A stretch of 64,000 nucleotides of DNA, taken from NCBI GenBank assembly GCA_039090855.1, contig CM077028.1:64547054-64611053 (forward strand), in the 5' to 3' direction. The DNA comes from Macrothele yani (Eukaryota > Arthropoda > Arachnida > Araneae > Macrothelidae). Position 1 is the first letter of the stretch. Every line of letters begins with the position of its first letter. Below are positions 1 to 12,246 of this stretch, piece after piece. The notes beneath the pieces are model-generated. The model saw only the letters and a list, made by a program, of their open reading frames with translations, was not told the DNA's origin and searched no databases. Position numbers and translations under genes: made by a program.

Positions 1-2660
1 TTCCTTTACTCGTTAATATAAAGCTTTGATACACTCCAATCGCTTCTGCCACCCTCTTCTGTGTCCGGTCAGTTTCCAGATTTCCTTTCCTTTACTCATT
101 AATATAAAGCTTTGATACACTCCGATCGCTTCTGCCACCATCTTCTGTGTCCGGTCAGCTTCCAGATTCCCTTTCTTTTACTCATTGATATAAAACTTTG
201 ATACAGTCCAATCGCTTCTGCCACCGTCTTCTGTGTCCGATCAGATTCCAGGTTCCCTTTCATTTCCTCATTAATATAAAGCTTTGATACACTCCAATCG
301 CTTCTGCCAGCGTCTTCTGTATCCAGCCAGCCTAAAGTTTCCTTTCCTTTACTCGTTAATATAAAGCTTTGATACACTCCAATCGCTTCTGCCAGCGTCT
401 TCTGTATATAGCCAGCCTCCAGTTTCCTTTCCTTTACTTGTTAATATAAAGCTTTGATACACTCCAATCGCTTCTGCCAGCGTCTTCTGTGTCCAGAAAG
501 CTTCCAGTTTCCATTTCCTTTACTCGTTAATATAAAGCTTTGATACACTCCAATCGCTTCTGCCACCCTCTTCTGTGTCCGGTCAGTTTCCAGATTTCCT
601 TTCCTTTACTCATTAATATAAAGCTTTGATACACTCCGATCGCTTCTGCCACCATCTTCTGTGTCCGGTCAGCTTCCAGATTCCCTTTCTTTTACTCATT
701 GATATAAAACTTTGATACAGTCCAATCGCTTCTGCCACCGTCTTCTGTGTCCGATCAGATTCCAGGTTCCCTTTCATTTCCTCATTAATATAAAGCTTTG
801 ATACACTCCAATCGCTTCTGCCAGCGTCTTCTGTGTCCAGCCAGCCTAAAGTTTCCTTTCCTTTACTCGTTAATATAAAGCTTTGATACACTCCAATCGC
901 TTCTGCCAGCGTCTTCTGTGTCCAGCCAGCTTCCAGTTTCCTTTCCTTTACTCGTTATTATAAAGCTTTGATACACTCCAATCGCTTCTGCCAGCGTCTT
1001 CTGTGTCCAGCCAGCTTCCAGTTTCCATTTCCTTTACTCGTTAATATAAAGCTTTGATACACTCCAATCGCTTCTGCCAGCGTCTTCTGTGTCCAGCCAG
1101 CTTCCAGTTTCCATTTCCTTTACTCGTTAATATAAAGCTTTGATACACTCCAATCGCTTCTGCCACCCTCTTCTGTGTCCGGTCAGTTTCCAGATTTCCT
1201 TTCCTTTACTCATTAATATAAAGCTTTGATACACTCCGATCTCTTCTGCCACCATCTTCTGTGTCCGGTCAGCTTCCAGATTCCCTTTCTTTTACTCATT
1301 GATATAAAACTTTGATACAGTCCAATCGCTTCTGCCACCGTCTTCTGTGTCCGATCAGATTCCAGGTTCCCTTTCATTTCCTCATTAATATAAAGCTTTG
1401 ATACACTCCAATCGCTTCTGCCAGCGTCTTCTGTATCCAGCCAGCCTAAAGTTTCCTTTCCTTTACTCGTTAATATAAAGCTTTGATACACTCCAATCGC
1501 TTCTGCCAGCGTCTTCTGTGTCCAGCGAGCTTCCAGTTTCCTTTCCTTTACTCGTTAATATAAAGCTTTGATACACTCCAATCGCTTCTGCCAGCGTCTT
1601 CTGTGCCTAGCCAGCTTCCAGTTTGCTTTCCTTTACTCGTTAATATAAAGCTTTGATACACTCCAATCGCTTCTGCCAGCGTCTTCTGTGTCCAGCCAGC
1701 TTCCAGTTTGCTTTACTTTACTCGTTAATATAAAGCTTTGATACACTCCAATCGCTTCTGCCACCATCTTCTGTGTCCGGTCAGCTTCCAGATTCCCTTT
1801 CTTTTACTCATTGATATAAAACTTTGATACAGTCCAATCGCTTCTGCCACCGTCTTCTGTGTCCGATCAGATTCCAGGTTCCCTTTCATTTCCTCATTAA
1901 TATAAAGCTTTGATACACTCCAATCGCTTCTGCCAGCGTCTTCTGTGTCCAGCCAGCCGCCAGTTTCCTTTCCTTTACTCGTTAATATAAAGCTTTGATA
2001 CACTCCAATCGCTTCTGCCAGCGTCTTCTGTGTCCAGCCAGCCTCCAGTTTCCTTTCCTTTGCTCGTTAATATAAAGCTTTGATACACTCCAATCGCTTC
2101 TGCCAGCGTCTTCTGTGTCCAGCCAGCTTCCAGTTTCCATTTCCTTTACTCGTTAATATAAAGCTTTGATACACTCCAATCGCTTCTGCCACCCTCTTCT
2201 GTGTCCGGTCAGTTTCCAGATTTCCTTTCCTTTACTCATTAATATAAAGCTATGATACACTCCAATCGCTTCTGCCACCGTCTTCTGTGTCCGGTCAGCT
2301 TCCAGATTCCCTTTCTTTTACTCATTGATATAAAACTTTGATACAGTCCAATCGCTTCTGCCACCGTCTTCTGTGTCCGATCAGATTCCAGGTTTACTTT
2401 CATTTCCTCATTAATATAAAGCTTTGATACACTCCAATCGCTTCTGCCAGCGTCTTCTGTGTCCAGCCAGCCTCCAGTTTCCATTTCCTTTACTCGTTAA
2501 TATAAAGCTTTGATACACTCCAATCGCTTCTGCCACCCTCTTCTGTGTCCGGTCAGTTTCCAGATTTCCTTTCCTTTACTCATTAATATAAAGCTTTGAT
2601 ACACTCCAATCGCTTCTGCCACCGTCTTATGTGTCTGGTCAGCTTCCAGATTCTTTTTCC
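1..2660. repeat. 86-bp minisatellite array with higher-order repeats
   Basis: About 31 tandem copies of an 86-bp unit. The landmark AAAGCTTTGATAC recurs at 20, 106 and 192 and then throughout. Units differ by diagnostic substitutions (GCCACC versus GCCAGC, TCCGGTCAG versus TCCAGCCAG), and the same succession of variants returns about every 514 or 600 bp (near 99, 613, 1213, 1725 and 2239), so blocks of 6 or 7 units have been duplicated. The minus strand holds five nearly identical 81-92-codon open frames. Because 86 is not a multiple of 3 the frame changes in every unit and stops recur, so coding is unlikely. The array is cut by the window start and decays at about 2660. Confidence 0.95.
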
Positions 2661-2664
2661 TTTA

Positions 2665-3460
2665 CGACTGGTCTCCAAGCTGCTGATTCTGATTAATCGC
2701 ATTACTGAGGCATCACTCAACTGAAACAATGTTGCAGGTACAATCTCCTATCAAATGAGAACGACTCAGGGAGGACGATACTAATAGTCGGTTTGCTTTG
2801 CGCTTCGGTAAAGTGCGCAAATGCGTTGCACACTTTTTAAGAGATATGAGCTCGTCTCTTGAATATTTTCCTGCACGAATAAAATATTTCAAAGTTATTC
2901 ATAGCACTATGAAACAAAGTTTTATTTTTTATTTGTTCCTGGGTAGTAACTGTTACTTCCTAATTGCGGATGTCTCATACGTACGTATAGAAAACGGCTA
3001 TTATGACTCCCAAAGTTTGCATCTGTGACCAGGATAGTGACATTTTGAAATTGAAAGCACAAACCCCATGTATCAGATGGGACTACGAGAACTTCAGGCA
3101 GAAGAATTTATTTAGAGTTCTATCACAGACTGGAGCAGAATTTTTAAAACTTTTTTCACTGAGAAATTCCACACATAAGAGATTTGGCATTAAAAATAAT
3201 TTCATTATCTGAAATACTTACATATGCGAGAGGGTATTTCCTGACATGAAATACATAAAGTCAAAACACAGGAAATGTATTAATGACTCTATACTCTTGA
3301 ACAATTATTACTGCTTTCAACGATAAGCATCGAAGTGGACATGTAACAGTGCTCTTACTAAATGTAAGTTCTTTTTTCATATTTTTTCTAATATTAATTA
3401 AAAGAGCTTAAATTCTTAATAAATTAAGCAGGACATCTTTATATTTAATCATTATATATA
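2665..3460. other. Unassigned AT-rich spacer
   Basis: Single-copy-looking sequence after the minisatellite. The short open frames here (60-76 codons) have no recognisable domain or codon signal. I see no RNA gene or repeat. Confidence 0.4.
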
Positions 3461-3464
3461 TACG

Positions 3465-3617
3465 CAATGATTGGAAAGCTACTTTTTAAAAGTATTTTGC
3501 TACTGCTACAACTACTACATTCTTGAGAAAGTAGCTTGTTGCAGCTACTACTACTTTTTCTTAAAAATATTATAGCTAGCTACACTACTTTTTTTGAAAA
3601 GTAGCGAGTTTTGCTAC
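3465..3617 (+). repeat. AGTAGC/GCTAC-rich subterminal-type repeat
   Basis: The stretch repeats GCTAC and GTAGC words many times (GCTACTTTTT, GCTACTGCTAC, AAGTAGCGAG). Clustered short words of this kind are typical of hAT element subterminal regions. A similar word-rich block in opposite orientation ends at about 6610 with CCAAACACTG. The two could be the ends of one old hAT-like element split by the HINE-like insertion at 3618 and two SINEs, but I could not find an 8-bp target duplication, so the link is tentative. Confidence 0.3.
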
Positions 3618-5545
3618 TTTTTAGCACGTCTTTTGTAAAAAAAGATCGTGCTTATGTTATCGGTTTGTCCGTCCGTCCGTCTGTGGACACGATATCTCTG
3701 CAACTAATAGTCCGATTTGAAAAATTCTTTTTGCATTAGGAAGCTTAAAATGTGCGAATGATGATCTTTTACTTCGTTTTTTTGCAATGCACAATTTCGC
3801 CGCTAGAGGGCGTAACTGCAGATGATATCGAATTCAAAACATATTCTAATCCATATATTTGCTTCTAAACATCCAATTAAAAAAATTCTTTTACTTTTCG
3901 ATTTTATTCAAGTCGAAGATTATTTTAGGCATAGTCACTTTTCCAAGTTACGCATATATTCTCCGCTAGAAGGCGTAAAAGTAAATTGCTTTCCCCTAGA
4001 TATCTCTGATTCTAAAACTCCGATTTGAAAGACGTTTCCTTCAGCGGATACAGCTCGTGATGGGAAATGTTTTACATATAATTTCTAATTTTTGGTATAA
4101 AATAGTTTGGCCACCAGGGGGCGTAAGTGTTGATTTCTGCCTCCAATGTATTTGCAGTAAAATCTGAGCATCTTAAATCTCGATTGAAAAAATTCTTTCG
4201 TTCACCGATACCACTCACGCAGACAATTCTTTCCGGAATATTTTCTTTTTAAAATAATGCATGGTTTCTCCGCCAGGGGGCGTAGATGTATATCTTGTTT
4301 TTGTCAACATCTCTGCTTCCAATGATCCGATTTGAAAAATTTCTTTTTTGTTGGGCAGAGTTTCCGGTACGACATGTTTCTAATATAATTTCAAAATTTT
4401 CAAATAACTCATTGACTTTCTGCTAGGGAGAGTAATAGTAAATTGCGCTTCCCTGATATATCTGCTTCTAAAACTCTGATTTGAAAATTTTTTCCAACAC
4501 CGTGTACAGCTCCTGGTGGGAAATTTTTATGGTAATTTCTTATTTTTTATAAAATAAGGTTTAGCCACCAGAATTTCTGCTTCGTAGGTATTTGCAGCAA
4601 AATCTAAGCTTCTAAAAGGCCGATTGAAAACATTATTTCGTGAACCGATACCTCACTTGTCGATAAACATTTGAGAATATATTCATCTTAAAATAATGTT
4701 TGGTTTGTCTACTTTATTAAATAATTGTCTAGCTTAAAATAATGTTTAGATGTCTAGCTTATTTCTGTCAATATCTCCGCCTCTAAAATTCGGATTTGAA
4801 AAATTCCTTCTTTGTTAGATAGCGTATCCGGTGTAAATTGTTTCTCTTATAAGTTCAAAACTTTCAAGTAATGCATAGACTTTCCGCTAAGGAGCGTAAA
4901 AGTAAATTGCCTTTTCTTCAACATCTCTGCTTCTAAAACTCTGATTTGAAAAGTTCTCTCTGCACCGGATACAGCGTCTGATAGAAAATTCTCAGCATAT
5001 AATTTCTAATATTTGATAAAAAAAATGGTTTGGCTACCAAGGGGCGTAAGAGTTAATTACTGCGTCTGATGTATTTGCAGTAAAATCTGAGCTCCTGAAA
5101 ACTCGTTTGAAAAAATTCTTTCATGGATCGATACCGCTCACATCGAAAAATCTTTTGAAAATACTTTCTTTTTAAAATAATGCATGTTTTTTCCGCGAGG
5201 GGGCGTAGATGCATATCTTATATTTATCGATATCTCTGCTTCTAAGATCCGGATTTGAAAACTTCTTTCTTTGTTGGAGAGCGTCTCCGCTGCTGTGTTT
5301 CTCATATAAATTCAAATATTTCTTAACGCACAAGTCTGCCACCAGAGGGCGCAAGTTGACGTTTCCGTTTACAGCAATATCTACGGGATTGAAAACCCGA
5401 TTGAATTTTTTATTCTTCAGTCAGATACTACTGTTTTCCATACCGGTTCCATTGATTTTGAATAGCTTTGGTAAATTTAATTGGCATCAGAACGGATTCA
5501 AAAGACGTGCTCATTACACCCGTAAATTCGGTGTAATCTTTCTTG
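3618..5545 (+). mobile_element. HINE-like (non-autonomous Helentron-type) element, family 1, copy 1
   Basis: It starts with TTTTAGCACGTCTTTTG, which folds with the following AAAAAAAGATCGTGCT into a terminal hairpin. Next come GTCCGTCCGTCCGTC and a series of degenerate ~155-bp core repeats. Each core carries a GCTAGGGGGCGTAA-like box and a TCCGATTTGAAAAATTCTTT-like box. The right end has AAAAGACGTGCT, an inverted match to the left end, followed by a small ATTACACC...GGTGTAAT hairpin and ATCTTTCTTG. Core repeats, GTCC microsatellite, subterminal inverted repeat and hairpins together match the architecture described for HINE/pearl/DINE-1 elements. It has no coding capacity. It may be inserted in a hAT-like terminus. 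Confidence 0.65.
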
Positions 5546-5802
5546 TTTTACGTTTAGATTTAAATTAAATGCGGGAATTTTGAGGATGATATTTACACCT
5601 ACATTACTGCATATGGTATTCAGAGTTGAAAATCAAAGACACATTCAATGGTGCATATTTCAAGATAGACAGACTAAGTGAGGAGCCCAGGGAATTCAAT
5701 AAAAGCCAAGTATCATTCTAGTATATCAGCGAATTCATTTTCTTTGACTAAAAGAATCGAATCTCACAATCAAGGAACTGCCTTCAATAAAACCACTAGT
5801 AG

Positions 5803-6015
5803 CATAACCCGTGGGCAGTGGTCTAAGCGCTGATTTCTGATCACTCGTCCGAGATGTGTTCGGGTTTGAATTCCGGTGAGGCATAAATGTTGTGTATGTC
5901 TTACGGCACTGGCTCCTTCCCTTTCCTGGTAGAACCAGTGGCCCTAAATTAGGAACGTGTGGCTGCTTACAGCCCATCGAGTTGCTCATTGTAGTCGTTA
6001 ACGCCGCAACCAACT
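5803..6015 (+). mobile_element. Old copy of the main tRNA-derived SINE
   Basis: The head GGGCAGTGGTCTAAGCGCTG, the B box (GGGTTTGAATTCC), the GTGAGGCAT junction and the body (CCCTAAATTAGG, GAGTTGCTCA, GTCGTTAA) align with the younger copies. Divergence is substantial, the poly(A) tail is lost and no target duplication is visible. A CA-dinucleotide run follows at about 6030-6055. Confidence 0.8.
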
Positions 6016-6186
6016 GTTATAGAAACACGAACACACACACACACACACACACACTGGCTAATTGAAATTTCCCAATTAACAATTTCGTGAGTTGCCTTCA
6101 CAGTGTAAGTTAAGTCAGGTACATGTTGTCGTAGGCAGAGCACACTCGGACCCCCTGTTACAGCCAATTACACTTCAAGAAGTCCG

Positions 6187-6395
6187 GAAAGCCTCAGTGG
6201 TCTGAGCGCTGGCTTATGACCATTCGTTCGAGATGGGTTCGGGTTCGAATTCCGGTGAGGCATGGATGATGTGTTTGTCGTCACGGCACTGGGTGGCTCC
6301 CTTCCCTGGCACCAGTGACTTTAAATTAGGGACGGGCGGCTCCTTATAGCCCTTCGAGTTGCTCACGATAGTCGTACACCCACAAGAAAAATTAA
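6187..6395 (+). mobile_element. Old copy of the main tRNA-derived SINE
   Basis: It carries CTCAGTGGTCTGAGCG, a B box GGTTCGAATTCC, GGTGAGGCATGGATG and the usual body, ending in GTCGTACACCCACAAG. The tail is degraded. It is roughly as diverged as the neighbour at 5803-6015, so both are likely early insertions. Confidence 0.8.
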
Positions 6396-6439
6396 AAAAT
6401 ATGAAGAAGTCTGGAAATGTCACGTGATTTGAGGAACGC

Positions 6440-6610
6440 AATAATTTTTAACCAATATTTTTTTAAAGTGGCACGATTTGTAGCGCAATTTTCAGCTACA
6501 AGCTATTTTCTTTTGTAGCGCGTTACTGCAACAACTACGTTTTCCTATTTGTAGCGATGCTACATGCCACGCTACTCTAAAAATATCGTGCTACTTCCAA
6601 ACACTGTAAT
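6440..6610 (-). repeat. GTAGC/GCTAC-rich block, possible hAT-like terminus
   Basis: GTAGCG, GCTAC and GCTACAAG words recur, ending in GTGCTACTTCCAAACACTG. Read in reverse, the terminus starts CAGTGTTTGGAAGTAGC, a hAT-like 5' end. A counterpart block lies at 3465-3617. No matching 8-bp duplication is seen. Confidence 0.3.
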
Positions 6611-6611
6611 A

Positions 6612-7111
6612 TAGAATATATATATAAAAATGTGGCTTGCCATCTACTTCTTTTAAAAACTTTTGACCGTGGCTCTACAGAAGCCGAACACCCCTGCTCT
6701 AATAAATAAATCAACTTCAAGACCATGAACATTAGAAAGACTCTAAACCAAGTCTGAGTGAATCTTTGCATATTTTTAAGCCTCAAAACTAAGGTATGTC
6801 ATCACAGTCGTGGTGAAAGGACAACTTATAACTGTTGAAATTAATTGCTTCAGAAAGTGAGCTTTTTTATATGTATGGTGTTGCGTAGCAGGAGTTTTGG
6901 GAAAGACATTTACAACTGTTGTAAGCAATTTCACAAAGGAACAATTCAGAATTCCGAATTAACGAGTAGCAAGTGACAGCGAATTAAGAGACGAGTTCCG
7001 GCTGTCCTGTCTAAACATTCGGCGGCTTTATCTCCATGCGGCAGCAGTGCAGTTAATGACTTCCCTTTGAGAAATGGGATGCATTTATTTCACAAAGTGA
7101 CTACAATTTCG

Positions 7112-7148
<37 letters not shown>

Positions 7149-7470
7149 CTATAAAATTACTGCAAGCTTTATAAGTAAGAATTTCCCAGTGGACAAAAGG
7201 TCAACATTCGCCACTGCAAAGAGATCCAGGTTCGAATTCCGAGGAAGGGTGTTACTCTCGTACTATCGAGTTCTCAGAATCAAACTCAAACCCAGACTCT
7301 CCATGCTTTAGAGCAACGTAGCCAGTTTCAGTGATGAGTAAGTGAGTTAATAATAGGATTTTACTAATCAAGAATCAAATGTGGCTACAAATTAGAGGTC
7401 TGCACGGGCCTGTCAGGGCATTTCCCCCTGTGAACACTTACGGGCCAAGTCGACCCATTCTTTTATCGAA
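6612..7470. other. Unassigned spacer with TC microsatellite
   Basis: Contains a (TC)n run at about 7106-7145. A possible Pol III B box (CAGGTTCGAATTCC) at about 7229 may be a decayed tRNA-like or SINE head. No gene is recognised. Confidence 0.35.
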
Positions 7471-7475
7471 AGAAC

Positions 7476-7924
7476 AAGTTAGTAAAATCATGCAATGCAT
7501 TGATTATGATACGCTTTCCAACATACCAGAAATCATTACTCAAGTTTTGAGGATAATGGCTGTGGAATAAATCTCACTCCTTTGCCCTGACCTTTGACGC
7601 CATTTCGATGATATTCAACAGAACCGGTTCAGTGCACATCCGGAACAACATGATAAAGTTTTGTTACAATCGAAACATTTGTACGTAAGTAATGACGCAT
7701 AAAGGCGATGGAATGGATCCCGCTCCTATGTCCTGACCTTTGACCCCATTTCATCCATCTTCAATAGGGTTCGTCCCCAGGTTGTCTCCTACCGCATATA
7801 AAAATTTCATCGAAATCAAACCATTTTTACGAGAGTTATCGTGCGGAGAGGCAGACAGACGGACAAAGCTGGAGCATATACGCTTCTTCACTTCTTCAAC
7901 CTACGGTTGGAAAGCGAAAAAAAA
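7476..7924 (+). mobile_element. HINE-like element, family 2, copy a
   Basis: It shares its start (AAGTTAGTAAAATCATGC) and its end with copies at 37684 and 57790. Two core units of ~150 bp carry the phrase CCTGACCTTTGAC and ATCGAAxxATTT. They are followed by a short GACAGACGGACAAAGC tetranucleotide tract and a terminal hairpin (CAACC-TAC-GGTTG, flanked by ACGCTTC/AAAGCG), then an A run. Non-coding. The order core repeats, GGAC-type microsatellite, hairpin, A run matches family 1 although the sequences are unrelated. Confidence 0.6.
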
Positions 7925-8700
7925 AGGTGTATTTCCCGATTTCTTGGTCTGCTTGACTTCCATGACATAGCCCAGGGCGTAATCACAGAGGCGAGGAGAG
8001 GCACTCATAGTGTTTTTACCATCTGCATGTATTAAGATGGTAAAACCACTTTAAGGCTTGTTAACAACAAAATGATTCAAATCCGAGCGAGTGTGTGCTG
8101 TATGGAGTGGAGGACGGGGATGTCTGCAGTGTCTGTGTGCGTGAGAGAGAGAGAGATCTGGATAAGGATTGACTTTTGTCGTGTTACTGCTTGCTAGTTC
8201 AGAGAAAGGGAGACTTTGAACGCCCTTAGTCTTATTTTTCCTTCTCTTTCGAAGTTATATTCTTCGACAATTGCAAAAGTTTAACTAATTTTTTTTAAGA
8301 TGACATTCAACTAAATATTTTCAATAATATCTCATTTCGTTATTTAATTTTCACAATTTTATAAAATACAATAGAAAAACAAAATAAAACAAAATGGCAC
8401 ATCATGGGCTGCGCCGAGTGTCTAACATTTTAAATAAACCAGGCCTTAAATGCACAGGCTTAGGTGGCGCCGACCTCCCCAAATAAGGCCCGTTGTCGGA
8501 GGTTAGAAATACAGGGTGGTTAAAACTAATCTACCTAGTTTTTTCAAGCTCCACTCATCAGCCATTGAAGTTCACAGACTTCTGATTTTCCGCTTTTTTA
8601 GCTGCCACTTTTAAATTGGCTTTTCAAACCTGAAAAGGGATTTGTGCTCTTCACGTAACATAATATGTAATGAGTATCGCTTATCTAATCAAAAGATCAC
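7925..8700. other. Unassigned spacer
   Basis: AT-rich sequence with a short GA run at about 8143-8156. No domain-bearing open frame, RNA gene or repeat family is recognised. Confidence 0.35.
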
Positions 8701-8715
8701 TTCGCCGAAATTCAC

Positions 8716-9540
8716 TTGAGTGAAGGTATCATTTCACAGAATGGTTGTTTTACCGAAAGAGTCATTTTTCTGAAGGATCGTTTTGCTGAAAGGTTCATGT
8801 TTCCAGCGAGGCGTTACTGTGGAGTGATGACAATCTGTCCGGAACGAGATCGCCGTCGTCTTAGAAGGCTTGTACGGAGAAACTTCCTGTGTATGTATCA
8901 ATTGATCGAAGCATTCATAAAGGCTGCTTTCTACCCATATCACAGAGAACTATTCGCAGGGAATCGTAAAGGATCGGTATTGGCAGTTTCATGGCTGTAC
9001 AGAAACGACAGATTTCTACCAAGAATCGGAAAGTTTGGATACAGTGGTGTCAGGAACACCGTGACTAGACACTGGAAGGCTGAAAAAATTCATGTGGTCC
9101 GACGAGTCCCGGTACACCTTGTTCTGTACCCATGGTAGGCTGAGAGTTTGGCGGGAGCCCCATGATGCAGCGGACCCAGTTTGCCTTGTAAACACAATTC
9201 AAAGTTCTGGAGGTGGTGGCATAGTGTGGTTACTTTCTGTTGGTACGGAAAGGGTTCCCTGATATTGCTAGAAGGTCGGGTGTCCTCCAAGGATTAACTA
9301 AACATTGTTGCCGACCAAGTCCATCCTAAAATGTTGACATTTTCCCCAGCAGATGACGACTGTCTCATGGACGACAATGCTACTGTCCATCATACAAGAT
9401 GTGTTCAGCAGTGGTACAGCGGACATGAGAGCGACTTCCACCATATTCCCTGGACAGCAAAAAGTCCGGATCTGAACCCTATTGAGAATGTATGGGGCAC
9501 GTTAGAAAAACAGATGCGAGAGCAAAGTCCTCTTGTGTGA
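8716..9540 (+). pseudogene. Tc1-like transposase relic
   Basis: The region is a decayed cut-and-paste transposase of the Tc1 branch (DD34E). The 5' frame runs 8716-9138. It includes a basic RDRRRLRRLVRRN stretch like the linker after the helix-turn-helix, and ends as the first catalytic block begins (near 9090-9180, conserved as a shifted frame reading SDESRFTLF). The 3' frame at 9331-9540 keeps DDNATVHHTR, which holds the second aspartate, and SPDLNPIENVWGTLE, which holds the catalytic glutamate. Frameshifts separate the blocks and no terminal inverted repeats were found, so it is inactive. Confidence 0.8.
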
Positions 9541-9796
9541 AATCTGAGCCAGTTACAGGACAGTCTGGGGAACGCTTGGTATGCGATATAGACGTAGATG
9601 CACTCCAACACCTGGAACCTATGCGAAACCGCTTAGATGCTGTAATGCGGTGGCCGGCATGTGTATATTAACGATAAACTGCGTGTTCCATTCACGTAGT
9701 TTTTTCCGGGGAAGGGGGCAACTACAAATTTTGAGGAGGCTGAAACTTGTTGACTGATTATACCTATACATATAATCACAATTTTGTTATTTACAT

Positions 9797-11064
9797 CATC
9801 ATCATCATCATCATTGTTAACCATTATCAATCCACTGCTGGAAGAAGGTCTCCCCAAGTTTCCTCCACAATGGTCTGTCTTGTGCTAGTCTCCTCAATGT
9901 CACTCCTGCATACTTTCGAATTTCATCCACCCATCTCCCACGTGGTCTTCTTCTGGGTCTTTTCCTGTCCCTTGGAATCCAATCTAAAATTTCGGCTGTC
10001 CATTGATGGTCTGTCCTTCTGGCAGTACGTCCAGCCCATTGCCATTTCAGGGATTTAACTCTGATCATGATGTCTTCCACTCTTGTAATATTTCGGATCC
10101 ACGAGTTCCTCTTCTTATCTCTCCTGGTTACACCAAGCATGCACCTCTCCATGCTACTTTGAGTTGTCTGCAGCCATTGTATGTCTCTTTTAGTTAAGGT
10201 TCACGTCTCTGCACCATACGTAAGCACTGGAAGGATGCATTGATAAAATACTTTTCTTTTAAGACGTAATGGCATATGGCTCTTGAAAATTATGCTGTTT
10301 CTCCCAGAAGCTCTCCAGACAAGTTTTATACGCTAATTAATTTCTTCATCAATGTGACCCTCACTTGATATCTGCTGTCCAAGATAAACGTACGTGTCTG
10401 TTATCTCCAGCTTTTCTCCATCAATCGATAAATCTTCATTTCTTGTAAAAGCATTGAACATCACTTTTGTCTTCTGAAAGTTCATTTTTAATCCCACTTC
10501 TTTACTCTTGTCAGCAAGTTTCTGGATCATACTCTGCAGCTCTGATGGGGTAGTTGCAAAAATGACTACGTCATCAGCAAAACGAAGGTGGGTTAGATAA
10601 TCTCCATTAATCTTTATCCCCTTGTTTTCGCAGCTCAGCGACTGAAAGACATTTTCCAATGTGGCATTAAAGAGCTTCGGAGATATGGTGTCACCTTGTC
10701 TCACTCCCTTTCCAATTTTTATGAGTGTTGTATTTTCAAACATCCGAATCTTTGCACTTGCATTTTCATAGATGTTATTAATAATATTAATGTATGCATC
10801 TTCAATACCGCAGGATTTCAGAGCCATTGTAACTGCTGATGGTTTCACCGAATCAAAGGCATTTTCATAATCGATAAAAGCCACGCACAATGGAAGTTCA
10901 TATTTCCTCTCTCTTTCAATTAGTTCTCTCAGTACGTGGATATGATCTATTGTGCTGTAGTCACTCCTGAATCCAGCTTGTTCTCTCGGTTGAGCCATGT
11001 CCAGTGTTACCTTCAAACGGTGTGAAATAACTTTAGTGAAGATTTTATAAACCACTGATAGGTC
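9797..11064 (-). pseudogene. 5'-truncated RTE-type LINE (reverse transcriptase and C-terminus)
   Basis: This is the 3' portion of the LINE found almost complete at 21409-24433. Frame 10333-11055 holds the RT core: KIFTKVISHRL, EQAGFRSDYSTIDHIHVL, AFIDYENAFDSV, GVRQGDTISPKLFNATLE, LRFADDVVIFA with the catalytic DD, and GLKMNFQKTKVMF. Frame 9817-10152 holds the C-terminal part (RCMLGVTRRDKKRN to QQWIDNG). A frameshift near 10190-10330 separates them. The 3' end carries a (TGA)n tail, seen as (ATC)n on the plus strand. A 10-bp duplication TTATTTACAT (9787-9796 and 11065-11074) marks target-primed insertion with 5' truncation. Confidence 0.93.
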
Positions 11065-11135
11065 TTATTTACATATACATTAATATATTATTTACATATA
11101 CATTAATATATTATTTACATATACATTAATATATA
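11065..11135. repeat. Three tandem copies of a 23-bp AT-rich unit
   Basis: The unit TTATTTACATATACATTAA plus TATA occurs three times head to tail, directly at the 5' truncation point of the LINE. The first ten bases of the first unit are also the LINE target duplication. Confidence 0.9.
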
Positions 11136-11640
11136 TAAAAAATTTAAGTAGAGTATATAATTTTTCTATGCTTGTATATCGCAAATGTTATACCTTTGCT
11201 TTAATTCAGTAATGCACCAGGGATTTCACGATAGGGTGGTGTAAAATATTGAAGATTCTAATAAGATAACTCTATGCCAAAGAAAATCCTCCCCTACCCA
11301 CCCCTAAACATTAGGAGTGGCAAAAATGTACTCTCCTTACTGCAAGCCTGTTTCTGATTATTAAGGAATCAATTACAGTGTTACCTGAAAACATATGATG
11401 TAAACCATTTCCGTGCCATTTGGTTTCAACCCTTTTAGATTATTTCAATTAGCACGTAGCAATAAAAAAAAAAAACTAACTAACCGCTTAAATGCCAGTT
11501 TGAGGTGCCTCGATTTTTTTGATTGTTTTCGTCACAGATTTTTAACCACCCATCGTCGAGGGAAAAAAACTTATGAGAACAATTTCTAATAATTTGCTGT
11601 TGTTAAAAATTAGGCAGCAAATATTTTGTTCTATTAGAAG
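11136..11640. other. Unassigned spacer
   Basis: AT-rich sequence with an A run near 11463. I see no gene or repeat family. Confidence 0.35.
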
Positions 11641-11654
11641 CTACGCTGACTCTT

Positions 11655-12123
11655 TTTCATTTCATTTCATTTTATTATTTCTGCTGTTACAGGTTATTGA
11701 ATAATGATAACAATTATTGACAGTTATAAAATAACAGCAAGGAAGCTCCAGGAAAAGGCCTTATTGTGTCCTGTCCAAACCTATGGCTCCCTGAAGGAAA
11801 TTTACAAGTCAAGTACAGCAATGTACACCACTAGCCATTAGTATAACCCTTTCTCTCCCCCCCCCACCCTGTTATTCCCTTAAATAGTTAATAGGCATGC
11901 TTTTAATTTTTTTCTTGTAGAGGTTAAAGTTATTAATCAATGTCAGTTCTCCGGGCAATGAATTCCAAAACGCCGGCCCACAATAATTTAAACTTTGTTT
12001 CATAGTTAAAGTTTTAGGGAGCACTGGTATAAGTGCCTGTTGATTTCTTGTATTATATTGATGCGTATATGTCGATACTTTAATTAATTCCTGCTTTATG
12101 TTATTTTTTATTCTTTTATACAT
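11655..12123 (-). pseudogene. 3' fragment of a jockey/CR1-L2-type LINE
   Basis: The frame 11872-12123 reads YNTRNQQALIPVLPKT, then YCGPAFWNSLPGEL and a lysine-rich end. This is the usual C-terminal signature downstream of the RT in jockey/CR1/L2-type elements (YxTR, xGxxxWNxLP). Downstream lies an untranslated part ending in a microsatellite-like tail of ATGAA repeats (TTCATTTCATTTCATTTTA on the plus strand at about 11656-11675), typical for CR1/L2 3' ends. The copy is truncated 5' of the motif, so RT itself is missing. Confidence 0.75.
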
Positions 12124-12246
12124 GACAACTCAGTATACATGAAAAGTTTGCATCCAGAAGACTGAAATAAAGCTGAATGCTGGCTTCCAAAATACGGCAG
12201 TGTATTGCCGTGCAAACATCGCTACTCTGTTAAATTAGGTTTTTCA

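Noticed and set aside
99..2484. Five near-identical minus-strand open frames of 81-92 codons
   Set aside because: They are by-products of the 86-bp minisatellite. The unit is not a multiple of three and the frames stop at regular intervals.
3465..6610. A single hAT element with nested HINE-like and SINE insertions
   Set aside because: Ends look hAT-like, but no 8-bp target duplication or matching inverted ends could be confirmed, so only the two word-rich blocks are listed.
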